A DNA stretch of 64,000 nucleotides. Origin: Saccharobesus litoralis (GTDB taxonomy: Bacteria > Pseudomonadota > Gammaproteobacteria > Enterobacterales > Alteromonadaceae). Position numbers and translations under genes: made by a program. The stretch is taken from NCBI RefSeq assembly GCF_003063625.1, contig NZ_CP026604.1:5062065-5126064 (forward strand). Direction: 5' to 3'. The notes beneath the pieces were generated by a model, which made no database searches, had not been told where the DNA came from, and worked only from the letters and a program-made list of their open reading frames with translations. Shown here piece by piece: positions 38,352-48,158 of the stretch (position 1 is the first letter of the stretch; each line of letters begins with the position of its first letter).

Positions 38352-38500
38352 TTAAATGCTCATCTACAAGATAATGCTTGCAGGTTCACAAGCATAAATG
38401 CTCATCTACAAAGAAAAGTTTGCAGGTTCACAAGCATAAATGCTCGTCACAAGAGAAAGGTTTGCAGGCTCTGCAAGCATGAATGCTCGCCCACAAAAGC
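38352..38500 (+). repeat. Tandem array of a 42-bp repeat (three full units plus a partial)
   Basis: Units begin at about 38375, 38418 and 38460 (period 42-43), each GTTTGCAGG...AAGCATAAATGCTC...CACAA(A/G), with a partial unit at 38352-38373. Each holds the palindrome AGCATAAATGCT, and some hold TTGCAGGCTCTGCAA. Units diverge by several substitutions. Single units occur at 10677 and 37056. Confidence 0.82.
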
Positions 38501-38517
38501 TTAACATTTTTAAACGA

Positions 38518-38991
38518 TTATTTTATCGTTAAGTCGACTAGTTTCGGATAATGACCATCAGCTTGTTGAATAAACAGTTCTTTTTCCGCTAGCCAATGGC
38601 CTTGCACACTTTTATTGTAGTTTAAATAGAGTTTGCCATTATGGATTTTAAACACATCAGGATCCGCACTGACTAAGCGCCCATCCGACATGGCGTAAGC
38701 ACAATAGCCACCATACTGAGGTGCATATTGTTGCGGCGAGGTTTGAAAAGCCATCATATGAGCTCGATTAGCAAACGTCCAACGGGCCCCGCGCCAATGA
38801 AAAGCATAGGCATCAGCTCCCTTAACAGCTTTACCTTGCATAAAATAGGCAACCGCATCATAACCACTAAGTGCTGTACTAGAAAAAAAACCTGTATAGA
38901 TTGGCTCTTCATCCGCCGCATAGCTGTAGGCACTCAAGGCCAACAATAACACGACAAGGCTAGACTGCAGGCTTAAGCTTATGGCTTTCAT
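38518..38991 (-). CDS. YHS domain-containing periplasmic protein
   Basis: A 157-residue exported protein with signal peptide SSLVVLLLALSAYSYAA. A YHS domain follows: LSGYDAVAYFMQGKAVKGAD, FHWRGARWTFANRAHMMAFQTSPQQYAPQYGGYCAYAMSDG and FKIHNGKLYLNYN. Proteins of this type are suspected to bind metals or redox groups in the periplasm; no specific function is established. It is a single gene, followed on the same strand by the repeat array. Confidence 0.85.
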   Translation of the reverse strand: MKAISLSLQSSLVVLLLALSAYSYAADEEPIYTGFFSSTALSGYDAVAYFMQGKAVKGADAYAFHWRGARWTFANRAHMMAFQTSPQQYAPQYGGYCAYAMSDGRLVSADPDVFKIHNGKLYLNYNKSVQGHWLAEKELFIQQADGHYPKLVDLTIK

Positions 38992-39166
38992 GTTGATAAC
39001 CTCAATAGTTTCATGTGGTTAAAAAAGCTTAGCTTATTACTCAAGTATTTTCCTGTAGGTACAAGTAATTAGCAAAATTCAAGTTGAATAATCTACAAGG
39101 ATTCGCAGCCTTGCGTTGTTCAGCATATACTTGTTTAAGTACTGAGTTTAAACCCGAGTAACTCTA

Positions 39167-40009
39167 TTGCGCATTATTTTAACTACCCTGTATATAATCG
39201 GCGTTAAGTCTAGGTTGAGTTTATATGGGATAATATTAACCTGTTTTATCAATTCTAACTTGGCGGCTAAACCAGCTGTAAAAGCACTTACTGTCAGCGT
39301 GTCCATTAATCAAGTTACGCATCAAAAGTACATCACTTACATGCATGCTGACATGTGCCGACAATTGCCTAAGCTAGGGCATGAACAATTAGATCGTTCT
39401 TTTTTTGAGCTGATCATAGTTTGCAACGCCTTTGCCACACAGCAAGTTCAATTAAACTTGGAGTTTGTACCCACGCCTAGCTATTTACGCGGTGTGCGCA
39501 TGGTTGAGCAAGGTACAGTAGACACTCATTCCGCCAGCATTTGGTACTCAGATATCAATCAAAGCCAATTGTACGCCAGTGAAGAAGTATTACGCACGGG
39601 AGAATTTGAAAAAGGTATTTATGTTCATGAAAGCCACCCGTTATTAATATTGCCGCCAGACAAGATTAATTTAAGTCACTATACCGCGTTGTCAGTAAAA
39701 GCTTGGCGGCATGATTGGGCTGTTAGCCAAAGCATTGCACAGTCCGTGGCCGATACTGGACATATGCCGGCTATATTTGAAATGTTAGCCGCTAAACGAG
39801 CTGATTTTACCTTATTGGAATTTTCAAACCATACCAGCATGGACCGAGTGCAAAACGATATTAGGCTTAAAATTCTGACCGGCTTAAAGCAATTAAGAGC
39901 CAAAGGACTTATCTACCCTGTGTATGTTAAAGCGGGTTTTATTAACCCTAAAGTTAAACATTGGCGTGTTGTTAATCCGCTGGCAATCGCCAGTATAAAG
40001 GCCAATTAA
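39167..40009 (+). CDS. Periplasmic solute-binding-like protein (type 2 fold)
   Basis: Up to 280 residues. A signal-like hydrophobic stretch (LYGIILTCFINSNLAA) precedes a domain resembling bacterial solute-binding family 3. The segments PTPSYLRGVRMVEQGTVDTHSASIW, TALSVKAWRHDWAVSQSIAQ and MLAAKRADFTLLEFSN are reminiscent of that fold. No ABC permease is nearby, so it may be a sensor or orphan binding protein. No ATG occurs near the start. TTG at 39167 or 39215 are the candidates, the second giving a more usual signal peptide. It lies tail to tail with the phosphorelay operon. Confidence 0.65.
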   Translation: MRIILTTLYIIGVKSRLSLYGIILTCFINSNLAAKPAVKALTVSVSINQVTHQKYITYMHADMCRQLPKLGHEQLDRSFFELIIVCNAFATQQVQLNLEFVPTPSYLRGVRMVEQGTVDTHSASIWYSDINQSQLYASEEVLRTGEFEKGIYVHESHPLLILPPDKINLSHYTALSVKAWRHDWAVSQSIAQSVADTGHMPAIFEMLAAKRADFTLLEFSNHTSMDRVQNDIRLKILTGLKQLRAKGLIYPVYVKAGFINPKVKHWRVVNPLAIASIKAN

Positions 40010-40028
40010 TTCACACTCTGCAATCAGT

Positions 40029-41225
40029 TTATTCAGCAAACGCCTTATGCACAGCCGATAATATTTGTTCACGCTTTGAGGGTTTCACAATATAACTGCT
40101 AATGCCATACGCCAGCCATTTTTTTACAATTTCTTTATTCTTGTTACTGGTTAAAGCAATAATAGGTAAATCAGCTTTAGGCGCTAACTTACGGATTTGC
40201 TTGGTTGTATTAAGACCATCAAGCTTAGGCATAAATAAGTCCATCACAATCAAATCGTACTGATGTTGCCGCACTTTCGCTAACGCTTCGAGTCCGTCCG
40301 ATGACTCTTCAACATCAAACGAACTTTCAAGCAATATTCGTTTAATCATATCGCGATAAATTTCATTATCTTCAACCAGTAAAACCCGACGCTTTTTCTT
40401 AACCCGTATATCTGGCGTTGAGGATGAATTCTGGCTATTTTCTGGCTCAGAGTCAGTAGCCAAACCTTCCATGCTGGCCAATAGTTCTTCGGTCGATTTT
40501 TCTTTTTGTGACGTATCGCTCTGAACACGCTGAGTAACAATTTGCATTGCCGCTTGGCTATTAAGCTGTTGTTCAATTAAGTTTTTAATTAAGGGTTGTA
40601 AACTTTGTTGTACGCTTTGTTCAATTGCCGCAATCCCAGCATTTAATGCATTCAGCTCATCTTCAGCACTGGTTTGCTCATCTGCCACTTGGCGACATTG
40701 ATCGATTGATTCACTAATTTCTTGCTCTAGCTCTTTCGCCTCTTCAACTAAATCGATTAAATCAGCATCCATTTTTTTAACGTGCTGGCCTACATCTTCT
40801 AGCAGAAGATCTTGCTGCTCGACCAAATTGACCACTTGATTCAATATAGCTTTTAAACGATATTTTTCGTACATAGGCTTAGTCACAAAATAATCGTAAA
40901 AAATGCCCTGCTGACAAACATCATAAGCCAGACCCGCTTCCTTGTTGGAGCAACAAATAATAACGTAGTGTGAATACTGTAACAGGTTAAATTCTTTAAC
41001 CATGGTGAGATAATATCTCAACGTATCAGCAATTGAATCAGTCTCCATCAAGAGTATTTTAGGTTGAAACTCTTCAATGGCGGCTATCGCTTCGTCACAA
41101 ATACGGTATGAACGAAAATCCTGAATATGGCTAGAAATCAAAGACGAAACGCCACTGTCACACTCATGTTCGTGCAACAAAATGACTTTGGGATGGCGTG
41201 TCGCGAGTGAATTATTCACTTTCAT
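40029..41225 (-). CDS. Double-receiver response regulator without DNA-binding output
   Basis: A 398-residue cytoplasmic protein. Residues 10-130 resemble a receiver but lack the standard acidic/phospho-Asp pattern (ILLMETDSIAD). Residues 140-230 are a coiled coil (VKKMDADLIDLVEEAKELEQEI ...). Residues about 275-398 are a normal receiver with LLVEDNEIYRDMI, the phospho-acceptor Asp of DLIVMDLFMPKLDG, the Thr of ALTSN and the Lys of IVKPS. The start overlaps the Hpt gene by 14 bases. Output must be by protein contact. Confidence 0.85.
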   Translation of the reverse strand: MKVNNSLATRHPKVILLHEHECDSGVSSLISSHIQDFRSYRICDEAIAAIEEFQPKILLMETDSIADTLRYYLTMVKEFNLLQYSHYVIICCSNKEAGLAYDVCQQGIFYDYFVTKPMYEKYRLKAILNQVVNLVEQQDLLLEDVGQHVKKMDADLIDLVEEAKELEQEISESIDQCRQVADEQTSAEDELNALNAGIAAIEQSVQQSLQPLIKNLIEQQLNSQAAMQIVTQRVQSDTSQKEKSTEELLASMEGLATDSEPENSQNSSSTPDIRVKKKRRVLLVEDNEIYRDMIKRILLESSFDVEESSDGLEALAKVRQHQYDLIVMDLFMPKLDGLNTTKQIRKLAPKADLPIIALTSNKNKEIVKKWLAYGISSYIVKPSKREQILSAVHKAFAE

Positions 41226-41556
41226 AAAAAGCTCCTTTCACTGCTTTTATATCTGAGGTAAGTTGCTGCAATAAAGAACGGACGGTTGTTAAATCATGAG
41301 TCAGCGCCGCCTCTTCAATAGCTTGTAAACGCTCAGCGCACTGCACTGCGCCTAGCGCTTTAGCCGATGTTTTTAATTGATGAGCAATGGCTTTTAACTC
41401 AGCAAAATCTTTAGCATTAAACGCTTTAGCAAATGTCTTGGTACTGGCTATGCACTGTTGTAAAAATTGGTTTTGATACGAGCGGATTAACGCTTGGTCA
41501 TCACCAATAAGATCAACTAAAATCGATTTGTTATACACAGAGTCACTTTGCGCCAT
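41212..41556 (-). CDS. Histidine phosphotransfer (Hpt) domain protein
   Basis: A 114-residue four-helix phosphotransferase relaying phosphate between the hybrid kinase receiver and a response regulator. The phospho-accepting His is in AIAHQLKTSAKALGA near residue 60. Overlaps on both sides are exactly 14 bases (41543-41556 with the kinase, 41212-41225 with the regulator), which implies tight translational coupling. Confidence 0.88.
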   Translation of the reverse strand: MAQSDSVYNKSILVDLIGDDQALIRSYQNQFLQQCIASTKTFAKAFNAKDFAELKAIAHQLKTSAKALGAVQCAERLQAIEEAALTHDLTTVRSLLQQLTSDIKAVKGAFYESE

Positions 41557-44305
41557 ACCATTTCTCCAAAACGACCTTAAGTTCGCAAGTTTGAATGGGC
41601 TTAGTTAAAAAGTCATTCATACCAGCTTGTAAACATTTTTCTTTATCCCCCGTCATGGCGGCTCCCGTTAAAGCCACTATGGGGGTCGCATCAAGCTCTT
41701 GCTGCGCTTCATATTGACGAATGGCTTGTGTCATTAAATAACCATCCATCTCTGGCATGTGACAATCACTAATCACCACTTGATAAGGCTTATCTTTAAA
41801 CATTTGCAAACCTATCTCGCCATTGGGCGCTAGATCAGCTAAAAAGCCTAAGCGTTCCATTTGTTTTAATATTAACTTTTGGTTTAACGGGTTATCTTCG
41901 ACAATCAGTACATTGGCTTGCGAAGAGGTACTTTGAATAGGCTTGACATCATTAACAACAAAAGTGTTATTTGCCTTAGGTAAAATCTCTTCACTGACCA
42001 AGCCCCAACGCTTAAGTTTATAGCTGGAAAAAGGCGGAAACATCACCTGCTTAAACGTTAACTCACTGTCAAATAAATACTGTTTTTGTTGTTTGGACAA
42101 CCATAGGGTTAATTTACTGCGCAAATCATCGTCAAGCGAGTGCAAAAGCAAAGTTAAATCCGCTTGAGGTACTGTTGCTGCAAAAAATAAAATAGACGAG
42201 GCATCTTGTAGCAAGTGTTGATTATCTTGTTTGGTTAAGTCATCAAGCGACAGTCTATCGACCATAGCGCCTTCATTTTCCAACTGTTCAATAACCCAAT
42301 GCAGAGCTGGTTCAGCAAAGTTAATTAGGCAAATGCTTTCACCAAATAACGGTGAAAGTGGCGCTTCTTCTTTAGCTGGCCACAAAGGTAAAGACAAACG
42401 AAAACAAGAGCCTTGCCCTGGTTCACTTTCTACCGCTATGGTCCCGCCTAACAAATCAGACAAGCGTGCACAAATAGCCAACCCTAATCCTGTACCACCG
42501 TATTTGCGGGTGGTTGAATCTTCCGCTTGAGTAAAAGCACTGAACAGGTTGTCAACCGCTTCAGGCGCAATACCAATACCATTATCCATCACCTCAAAAT
42601 TGACCATTTGCAAAGGCCCAAGAGATTGCTGATGATCTTTACTGATTTTAAGAATGATTTTGCCAATTTTTTCATCATTTGACTGGGTAAACTTAACTGC
42701 ATTACCAACAAGATTACTTAGCACTTGCCGAATACGGGTAGGATCAGAAGACACTAAATCTTGGTATTCAAATGATTCGTGTAAGATAAGTTCGACTTGT
42801 TTAGCTTCAGCAATTGGGGCAAATACGCCGACAACACCATCAACGAGTTCAGCAATCGACATATCCACGGTTTCTAACTTAAGTTTGCCCGCTTCAATCT
42901 TATTTAAATCCAAAATATCATTGAGAATAGCTACTAGATTTAGCGCGGAATTTTTTGCGGTGGATATAAGTTCTTGCTGCTCGATATTTAAGTTAGATTG
43001 CTCAACTAAATCTAACGCACCAATAACCCCATTCATTGGGGTACGAATTTCGTGGCTCATCATAGCTAAAAATCGTGATTTAGTCCGACTGCCAACCTCG
43101 GCTAAATCTCGCGAGGCTTCTAATTCTTTGGTGCGCTGCTTAACCCGTTCTTCCAACTCTGAGGTAATTTCTTCTAATTTAGTTTTGGCGATCACCGCTA
43201 CCGTGTTGTCATACAAAATACAGTCAATACGAACCAGATCGCCAAACACATTTTGCGAAACTTGGCCTTTCGCAACAATATATTTAGTTTTATTCGTCGG
43301 TGTAATAATGCGATATTCCACTTCAAAAGGAATGGCATGGTCTAACGATTCATTTAATGCGTTAATTACATTGTCAGCATCGTCTGGATGCAAGCGTGCT
43401 TTCCACGCTTGTAAATCTCCTCGTTCTTGTTCAGTGAATTCAAAAATAGCATCTACTCTAGCATCCCATGTCCACGTACTATCCAGTAAATTACCGGTCC
43501 AAACACCAATTTTTGCTGCTTCTAAGGCCATTTTTTTAGCCTCTTCCGATTCAAGCACACTGAGCAACATTTCTTTTTGCGCTGTACAGTTTTGAATACT
43601 GCCAGTCATTCTAATTGGCCGGCCGATCTCGTCCCGTACCGTGTTGCCCTTTATTTCAAACCATTGATAATCTAGCCCTCGGCAATGAATACGGCACTCA
43701 AACAACAAGGGCATTTCAAACTCTATATGATTCGTTAGAAAAGATTCAAACAAAGGTAAATCATCGGGGTGCAAAAGCCGTTTAATATGCTGCCAGTCGC
43801 CAATGTTTTTATTTTCTAGGCCAAGGCAAGATAAAAAACTTTCAGAAAAAAACGTTTTAGTACTAGTGAAAAACAAACTTGTGTAATCAACTTGTTCATC
43901 AACCACACGTTCAAACTGCACATCCCAAACACCAAGGTTAGTGCCCTCGGCGGCGGCTTTAAAACGCTCTAAAAAATCAATATTGGCATTAACATAAGGC
44001 GCTGCAGGCAACGGCTTGAGCCATTCTGTCGAAGTGTAATTAAGATGTTGGCTATGCGATTCAAGATGAATATCAATCGGATTTTGCTGGCATTGCTTAC
44101 ATAATTCAACCTGATTCATATTGCCAACAACATGATTGCCGGTGGTAGCGGTTATCCCCATATTGCCAACATTGCCAACCAGCCAAGAGGTGCCCGTTGC
44201 GGGTTGACTTAACTGGCAAGTTAAACTGATCCCCATAGCATTATGCTTAGCCAAATACACCGAATGATAGTGAATTTGGCGACTTGAACAGTCGCTATTT
44301 GGCAT
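41543..44305 (-). CDS. Hybrid sensor histidine kinase with tandem PAS domains
   Basis: 920 residues with no clear membrane helix, so probably a cytoplasmic sensor. Two PAS/PAC modules lie at about 105-245 and 255-380 ([25 protein letters not shown]). A linker coiled coil leads to HisKA with phospho-His in [20 protein letters not shown] near residue 415, and HATPase with [15 protein letters not shown] and [14 protein letters not shown] degenerate region is followed by a C-terminal receiver ([22 protein letters not shown]). The first 100 residues are not domain-like, so a later Met (24, 48 or 62) could be the start. It heads the kinase-Hpt-regulator operon. Confidence 0.88.
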   Translation of the reverse strand: MPNSDCSSRQIHYHSVYLAKHNAMGISLTCQLSQPATGTSWLVGNVGNMGITATTGNHVVGNMNQVELCKQCQQNPIDIHLESHSQHLNYTSTEWLKPLPAAPYVNANIDFLERFKAAAEGTNLGVWDVQFERVVDEQVDYTSLFFTSTKTFFSESFLSCLGLENKNIGDWQHIKRLLHPDDLPLFESFLTNHIEFEMPLLFECRIHCRGLDYQWFEIKGNTVRDEIGRPIRMTGSIQNCTAQKEMLLSVLESEEAKKMALEAAKIGVWTGNLLDSTWTWDARVDAIFEFTEQERGDLQAWKARLHPDDADNVINALNESLDHAIPFEVEYRIITPTNKTKYIVAKGQVSQNVFGDLVRIDCILYDNTVAVIAKTKLEEITSELEERVKQRTKELEASRDLAEVGSRTKSRFLAMMSHEIRTPMNGVIGALDLVEQSNLNIEQQELISTAKNSALNLVAILNDILDLNKIEAGKLKLETVDMSIAELVDGVVGVFAPIAEAKQVELILHESFEYQDLVSSDPTRIRQVLSNLVGNAVKFTQSNDEKIGKIILKISKDHQQSLGPLQMVNFEVMDNGIGIAPEAVDNLFSAFTQAEDSTTRKYGGTGLGLAICARLSDLLGGTIAVESEPGQGSCFRLSLPLWPAKEEAPLSPLFGESICLINFAEPALHWVIEQLENEGAMVDRLSLDDLTKQDNQHLLQDASSILFFAATVPQADLTLLLHSLDDDLRSKLTLWLSKQQKQYLFDSELTFKQVMFPPFSSYKLKRWGLVSEEILPKANNTFVVNDVKPIQSTSSQANVLIVEDNPLNQKLILKQMERLGFLADLAPNGEIGLQMFKDKPYQVVISDCHMPEMDGYLMTQAIRQYEAQQELDATPIVALTGAAMTGDKEKCLQAGMNDFLTKPIQTCELKVVLEKWYGAK

Positions 44306-44329
44306 AGGCCCCCCAACATAGTAATCTTT

Positions 44330-44335
44330 ATTATA
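44330..44335 (-). promoter_or_regulatory. TATAAT at the MITE copy D junction facing the hybrid kinase gene
   Basis: On the minus strand the element end TATA (44335-44332) plus flanking AT forms TATAAT, 25 bp before the kinase ATG at 44305. No convincing -35 lies inside the element. Confidence 0.4.
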
Positions 44336-44509
44336 GTCTTCTCGCTCAGGCTTTATGGTTCATTGTCAGCGCTTACTCACCCCAATCACATAATAGAGCA
44401 TATGCTCATGGGGATTCGAAGCTTGACGGCTTTGCCTACATGGATGTAGGTACTTAGGTTTCGTCTGGAACTAGAAACCTGCCCCTAAAACCTGATCGCT
44501 TTGACTATA
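44332..44509 (-). repeat. MITE-like element, copy D (178 bp)
   Basis: Same ends as the other copies, inverted relative to copy A. It includes the 50-bp module with CCTACATGGATGTAGG and AGGTTTC/GAAACCT inverted repeats that copies A and B lack. It occupies most of the space upstream of the hybrid kinase operon. Confidence 0.87.
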
Positions 44510-44634
44510 GTTGAGTATTAGGGATAATTGCCACGTTCGCCAGTTTACGAACCGCGAAAAAAGATAGGGGGGATAATTAGGCAGCTTTAGTTACAAACTA
44601 ACTCAATTTAATAGCAGCCGCTTGCGTTTTTTGC

Positions 44635-45393
44635 TTACTGGATAACTAATTTCCTAATTCGCTGGTTGGTAAAATCGCCAAATATGGATGAGCTAGAAAA
44701 ATGCCCTTCCGTATAGGTTTGCACTAATCTATCGTTCACCAACTGAAAACGCTCAGTATTCGCACCACTGCCCTCAAGACTAAATAGCAAATAAGCTCGG
44801 CCATGTCCTGAAAATTGCATTTTGGCCTCTAATGGCACACCTTGCTCTGTCATCCAAACTTGATAACTTGCATCGAAACTTTTCACGTAAGAGCGAAATT
44901 TTTTGTCGTGTATAATTGCCTCAACCGGTAAAGCGAGATCCAACAAACGAGCCGGTTTTCCCTGATATTCAGTCACAGTTTCTTCTATTAAAGTCGCATG
45001 TTTCAATGTTTGCAATAACCCTGTTGCGGCACTTAGCATTTGAAAATAGTCCACTTCGCTATTGCTTTTAATAGCAGTCATGGTTGGGCGCTTTTGTGCT
45101 GGATTGTCTACATCGTCGGTATTAACTGCCATTTCCTGGCGCAGACTGGCCGTGATAGTTGGCGCATAATGTAAACTAAAGCCATGCTCATTACTTTGCA
45201 CCGTGAGTTGAGTCGAGCCTTCAGTGGTAAACTCGTCTCGCTCACGTTGATAGCTAGCTTCAATATAGGCGGTGACTGGGGTTAAACCTTGTAGCAAAGC
45301 CAATTGCTTACGCAAATCATCTAAGCCATTGGCGTGGATCAGGCCAGGAAACAGTAAAGTAAGCAATACAGCTGACAAAGTACGATAAACCAT
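44635..45393 (-). CDS. Exported protein of unknown function
   Basis: A 252-residue protein with a signal peptide (TLSAVLLTLLFPGLIHA). The mature part is beta-rich in appearance, with alternating segments such as STQLTVQSNEHGFSLHYAPTI, KPARLLDLALPVEAI and AYLLFSLEGSG. No family was recognised; a LolA-like half-barrel is conceivable but not supported by a motif. It is a single gene with a 236-bp upstream gap containing nothing notable. Confidence 0.7.
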   Translation of the reverse strand: MVYRTLSAVLLTLLFPGLIHANGLDDLRKQLALLQGLTPVTAYIEASYQRERDEFTTEGSTQLTVQSNEHGFSLHYAPTITASLRQEMAVNTDDVDNPAQKRPTMTAIKSNSEVDYFQMLSAATGLLQTLKHATLIEETVTEYQGKPARLLDLALPVEAIIHDKKFRSYVKSFDASYQVWMTEQGVPLEAKMQFSGHGRAYLLFSLEGSGANTERFQLVNDRLVQTYTEGHFSSSSIFGDFTNQRIRKLVIQ

Positions 45394-45629
45394 GTTAGTT
45401 ACTCCAATTAACTTATGTGTTTTGCTGAATACGACACTGTATTCATTACTTAGTTCAACTCACAGTACTGAGCATTTGAACTTAACGGTAAAGTTTAGCA
45501 ACACTACAAGTTACCAAAGAATAATAAAAATAAGTTAGGTTGAAAGTTATGATTTCGAGGTTAAATGAGCAGCTACACTCAGCGCACTAACAGCGAAAGG
45601 TCAGAATAGCTATCAGTGCAATATAACAC

Positions 45630-46061
45630 TTAAAACCCTCGTCTTTTCCAAAACATGGCTTCGTTATTAGGTTGCTCTAGGGCTACATTAAAGGTTTTTT
45701 CCGCGATAATCTGTCCATTGTGCTCAATAACCATACGCCAATCCCCTTGCTTGTTTTCTAATGGTAACCAGAGGGTATCGCCCAAGTAAAAATCCCAATT
45801 ATTGTTGCGCACATGCACACTGCCAGTAAACGGCGGCATAATATCGCCATCTTCATCTGGGATATTAGGGTGAAATATAGTGAAGTCGAGCTTTTTGCCT
45901 TTGGCTTTTTGGGCATTTAAAATAAATCCAAACTCTATGTCTTCTTCAGCAGGTACTTGAGTAGTAAAATTACGAATTTTAGGTAAGGCTTTGCTACGTT
46001 CATCCCACTTGGTATAGATGCCATGGCTAACAATAGTAAAAACAGATTTTAGTTTGGACAA
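45630..46061 (-). CDS. Probable DUF3859 family protein
   Basis: A 143-residue cytoplasmic protein. The pattern VSHGIYTKWDERSKALPKIRNFTTQVPAEEDIEFGFILN and the C-terminal GDWRMVIEHNGQIIAEKTFNV match what I recall of DUF3859, a small beta-sandwich-like family of unknown role; this assignment is from memory. It starts at ATG 46061 and stands alone. Confidence 0.65.
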   Translation of the reverse strand: MSKLKSVFTIVSHGIYTKWDERSKALPKIRNFTTQVPAEEDIEFGFILNAQKAKGKKLDFTIFHPNIPDEDGDIMPPFTGSVHVRNNNWDFYLGDTLWLPLENKQGDWRMVIEHNGQIIAEKTFNVALEQPNNEAMFWKRRGF

Positions 46062-46104
46062 AGTTAAACTCTCAAAATTATCAGAGGAATGATTCTATTT
46101 AACT

Positions 46105-46200
46105 ATTTCCGACTTCCTTCACCCTGAGCGCGAAGCAGTCGAAGGGTTGATACTAGTTTAATTACACTAAGTCTTTCATCGAGATGCAGAGACTAGTATA
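46105..46200. repeat. Small palindromic intergenic repeat
   Basis: CCTTCACCCTGAGCGCGAAG...GTCGAAGGG forms an imperfect stem. A second inverted pair, ATACTAGT ... ACTAGTAT (about 46150-46200), follows. The first resembles CCCTGAGC..GTCGAAGGG repeats scattered in many bacterial genomes. Confidence 0.5.
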
Positions 46201-46244
46201 AAAATTTATAGAAAGTCATTATGAATAAATACTGCGCTACAAAA

Positions 46245-46283
46245 CAAAAAACCGGCACTAACTCAGTCAGTACCGGTTTTTTA
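46245..46283 (-). terminator. Terminator of the FKBP gene
   Basis: Read leftward, AAACCGGTACTGAC pairs with GTTAGTGCCGGTTT (two mismatches) around a short loop, followed by T-rich sequence. Confidence 0.85.
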
Positions 46284-46300
46284 AAGCAGGTAAAAAAGAA

Positions 46301-47068
46301 TTAACCTTCTTTTTCAGCCTTTTCGATTGAGATTAACTCAACATCAAAAATTAACGCAGCATATGGAGGGATGTTACCCGTACCGTTTGGACCATAAGCT
46401 AAATCGAAAGGAATGAAGAAACGGTATTTAGAACCAACAGACATTAACTGTAAACCTTCAGTCCAACCTTTAATAACACGGTTAAGTGGGAAGCTAGCTG
46501 GTTGACCACGGTCAACTGAGCTATCAAACTTAGTGCCGTCAATTAACGTACCTGTGTAATGAACAGTTACTGTGTCTTCTGCCGCTGGCTTGTCGCCATC
46601 TGCAGCTTGTACAACTTGATACTGTAAACCAGATTCAGTAACGCTTACGCCCTCTTTAGTTTTGTTTTCTTCTAAGAAAGCCGCACTTTCGTCTTTATGC
46701 TTAGCTTGATCAGCTTCTTGCTTCTTTTGATGCGCAGCTTGTTGAGCTTGTTGTAAAGCAGTAAGCAATTCACGAATTTCAGCTTCTTCTAATTGCGCTT
46801 TACCTTCAAGACCTTGTGCAAAACCTTTAGCGATTAAAGATTGGTCTAACGCAATACCCATTTCGTTAGATTGCTCTACGTGTTGCTTGATGTTAGTCGC
46901 AATATTAACACCCAAGCCATAAGATTGTTTTTCGATATCAGTTTGCAAATTAATCGCCTCTTGCTTTTTAGTTTCGGTTTGTGCTGCTGCAGTGTCTTCT
47001 TTTTTTGCACCACAAGCGGCCAATGTTAGTGCGGCTGCAATTGCACAGGCACTCGCTAACTTATTCAT
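46301..47068 (-). CDS. fkpA: FKBP-type peptidyl-prolyl isomerase, lipoprotein (FkpA-like)
   Basis: Periplasmic folding catalyst of 255 residues. A lipoprotein signal (ACAIAAALTLAAC) is followed by the FkpA N-terminal dimerisation helices (about 40-130: QSYGLGVNIATNIKQH ...). The FKBP domain is TVTVHYTGTLIDGTKFDSSVDRG, FPLNRVIKGWTEGLQLM, YRFFIPFDLAYG and IPPYAALIFDVELISIE. The ATG at 47068 is preceded by TTGGAGAATAATTAC; an upstream TTG is in frame but unneeded. It is divergent from a WD40 / slyX run, as fkpA neighbours slyX in E. coli. Confidence 0.93.
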   Translation of the reverse strand: MNKLASACAIAAALTLAACGAKKEDTAAAQTETKKQEAINLQTDIEKQSYGLGVNIATNIKQHVEQSNEMGIALDQSLIAKGFAQGLEGKAQLEEAEIRELLTALQQAQQAAHQKKQEADQAKHKDESAAFLEENKTKEGVSVTESGLQYQVVQAADGDKPAAEDTVTVHYTGTLIDGTKFDSSVDRGQPASFPLNRVIKGWTEGLQLMSVGSKYRFFIPFDLAYGPNGTGNIPPYAALIFDVELISIEKAEKEG

Positions 47069-47183
47069 GTAATTATTCTCCAAATACTTGAGTGTTTACG
47101 CACAATTACTTAATTATCGCCAATCGTACGAAGCGCAGTATAATAACCCTATCTTGTTCAGTTAACCAAGTCGTAACCTTGCC

Positions 47184-48158
47184 TTGAACCGCTTTTTTAC
47201 TTTTATTAGCGCAATCGTACTGAGTTTGAGCGCATGCTCACCGCCAGCCGACCAAGCAAAACAGCAATGGACCTTGTCACAGACTAACTTAATTGAAAGC
47301 CAATTGAGCCAAGATGGTCAGCTATTGCTTACCTCAGAAATAGGGACTGGCGCTACGCTATGGGATACCAACCAGCGCCAGCCTTTATATATATGGACAC
47401 ATTCTAAAAAAGAAAGGCATCATATCTATATTGCTGAAATTTCTGCAAACAATGCGATTAGTGTTACCGCCTCGCGCCAGCAAATTGCAGTATGGGACAA
47501 CAAAACTGGCCATAATTTAGCTCTGTGGCAAGTGTCTAACAGTCTTATTCGTGACATTGCCGTTAGTCACAATGGTAATGTGATTGCTTATGCGCTGGAA
47601 AATGGCCAAGTAGTCGTGATCAATCGCTTAACTAACCGGCAATTAACATTTACTGGCCATCAAGCATCAGTTAATAGTATAGCGATGTCGGCCGATGGTC
47701 AGTTTATATTCAGTGGCGGTAGCGATTACCTTGCTTATTTTTGGCGTACACAAGATGGTCATATTCTTAGCCGTTTTGTGCACCCACATCGCGTAGTTAA
47801 AGTCGCATTAAATCACAATGCCTCCATCGCGTTTAGTGCCGACAGCAAAGGCACAGCCACTCTTTGGCAGCCGGCCAGTGGCAAAAAAAATGTGCAATTA
47901 CAATCTAGCCAGCATCAACCTCTATACACAGATGCGGTATTTTCTAACACTGATCCACACTTATTAACGGCCACTACCAGTCGAAATTTGGATATTTGGC
48001 AGGTAAATAGCGGAAAAAACCTAAAATCCTTACTCGTTACCCCAAAAGCTAAGGCCAAACCGCCCTCAGCAGTGATATACTCCGCGCGATTTATGGCTAA
48101 ACCTCGGCACGTACAAAGTGCTAGTTCAGCTGCAATAATTGAAGATTGGATGTACTAA
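47184..48158 (+). CDS. WD40-repeat lipoprotein
   Basis: A 324-residue predicted lipoprotein (FISAIVLSLSAC lipobox region). It has about six WD40-like blades, clearest at HQASVNSIAMSADGQFIFSGGSDYLAYFW, RDIAVSHNGNVIAYALENG and VALNHNASIAFSADSKGTATLW. It probably forms a beta-propeller scaffold in the envelope; partner unknown. The start codon appears to be TTG (47184), with no strong ribosome site. Its stop is directly followed by the slyX ATG, so the two are co-transcribed. Confidence 0.8.
   Translation: MNRFFTFISAIVLSLSACSPPADQAKQQWTLSQTNLIESQLSQDGQLLLTSEIGTGATLWDTNQRQPLYIWTHSKKERHHIYIAEISANNAISVTASRQQIAVWDNKTGHNLALWQVSNSLIRDIAVSHNGNVIAYALENGQVVVINRLTNRQLTFTGHQASVNSIAMSADGQFIFSGGSDYLAYFWRTQDGHILSRFVHPHRVVKVALNHNASIAFSADSKGTATLWQPASGKKNVQLQSSQHQPLYTDAVFSNTDPHLLTATTSRNLDIWQVNSGKNLKSLLVTPKAKAKPPSAVIYSARFMAKPRHVQSASSAAIIEDWMY

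Noticed and set aside
38352-38500. Possible CRISPR array
   Set aside because: Units are contiguous with diverged sequence and no unique spacers of constant length, and no cas genes are present.
42654-43595. Plus-strand 313-codon open frame antisense to the hybrid kinase
   Set aside because: The kinase frame shows clear HisKA, HATPase and PAS motifs; the antisense translation is Ser/Ile-rich with no domain and no ribosome site.
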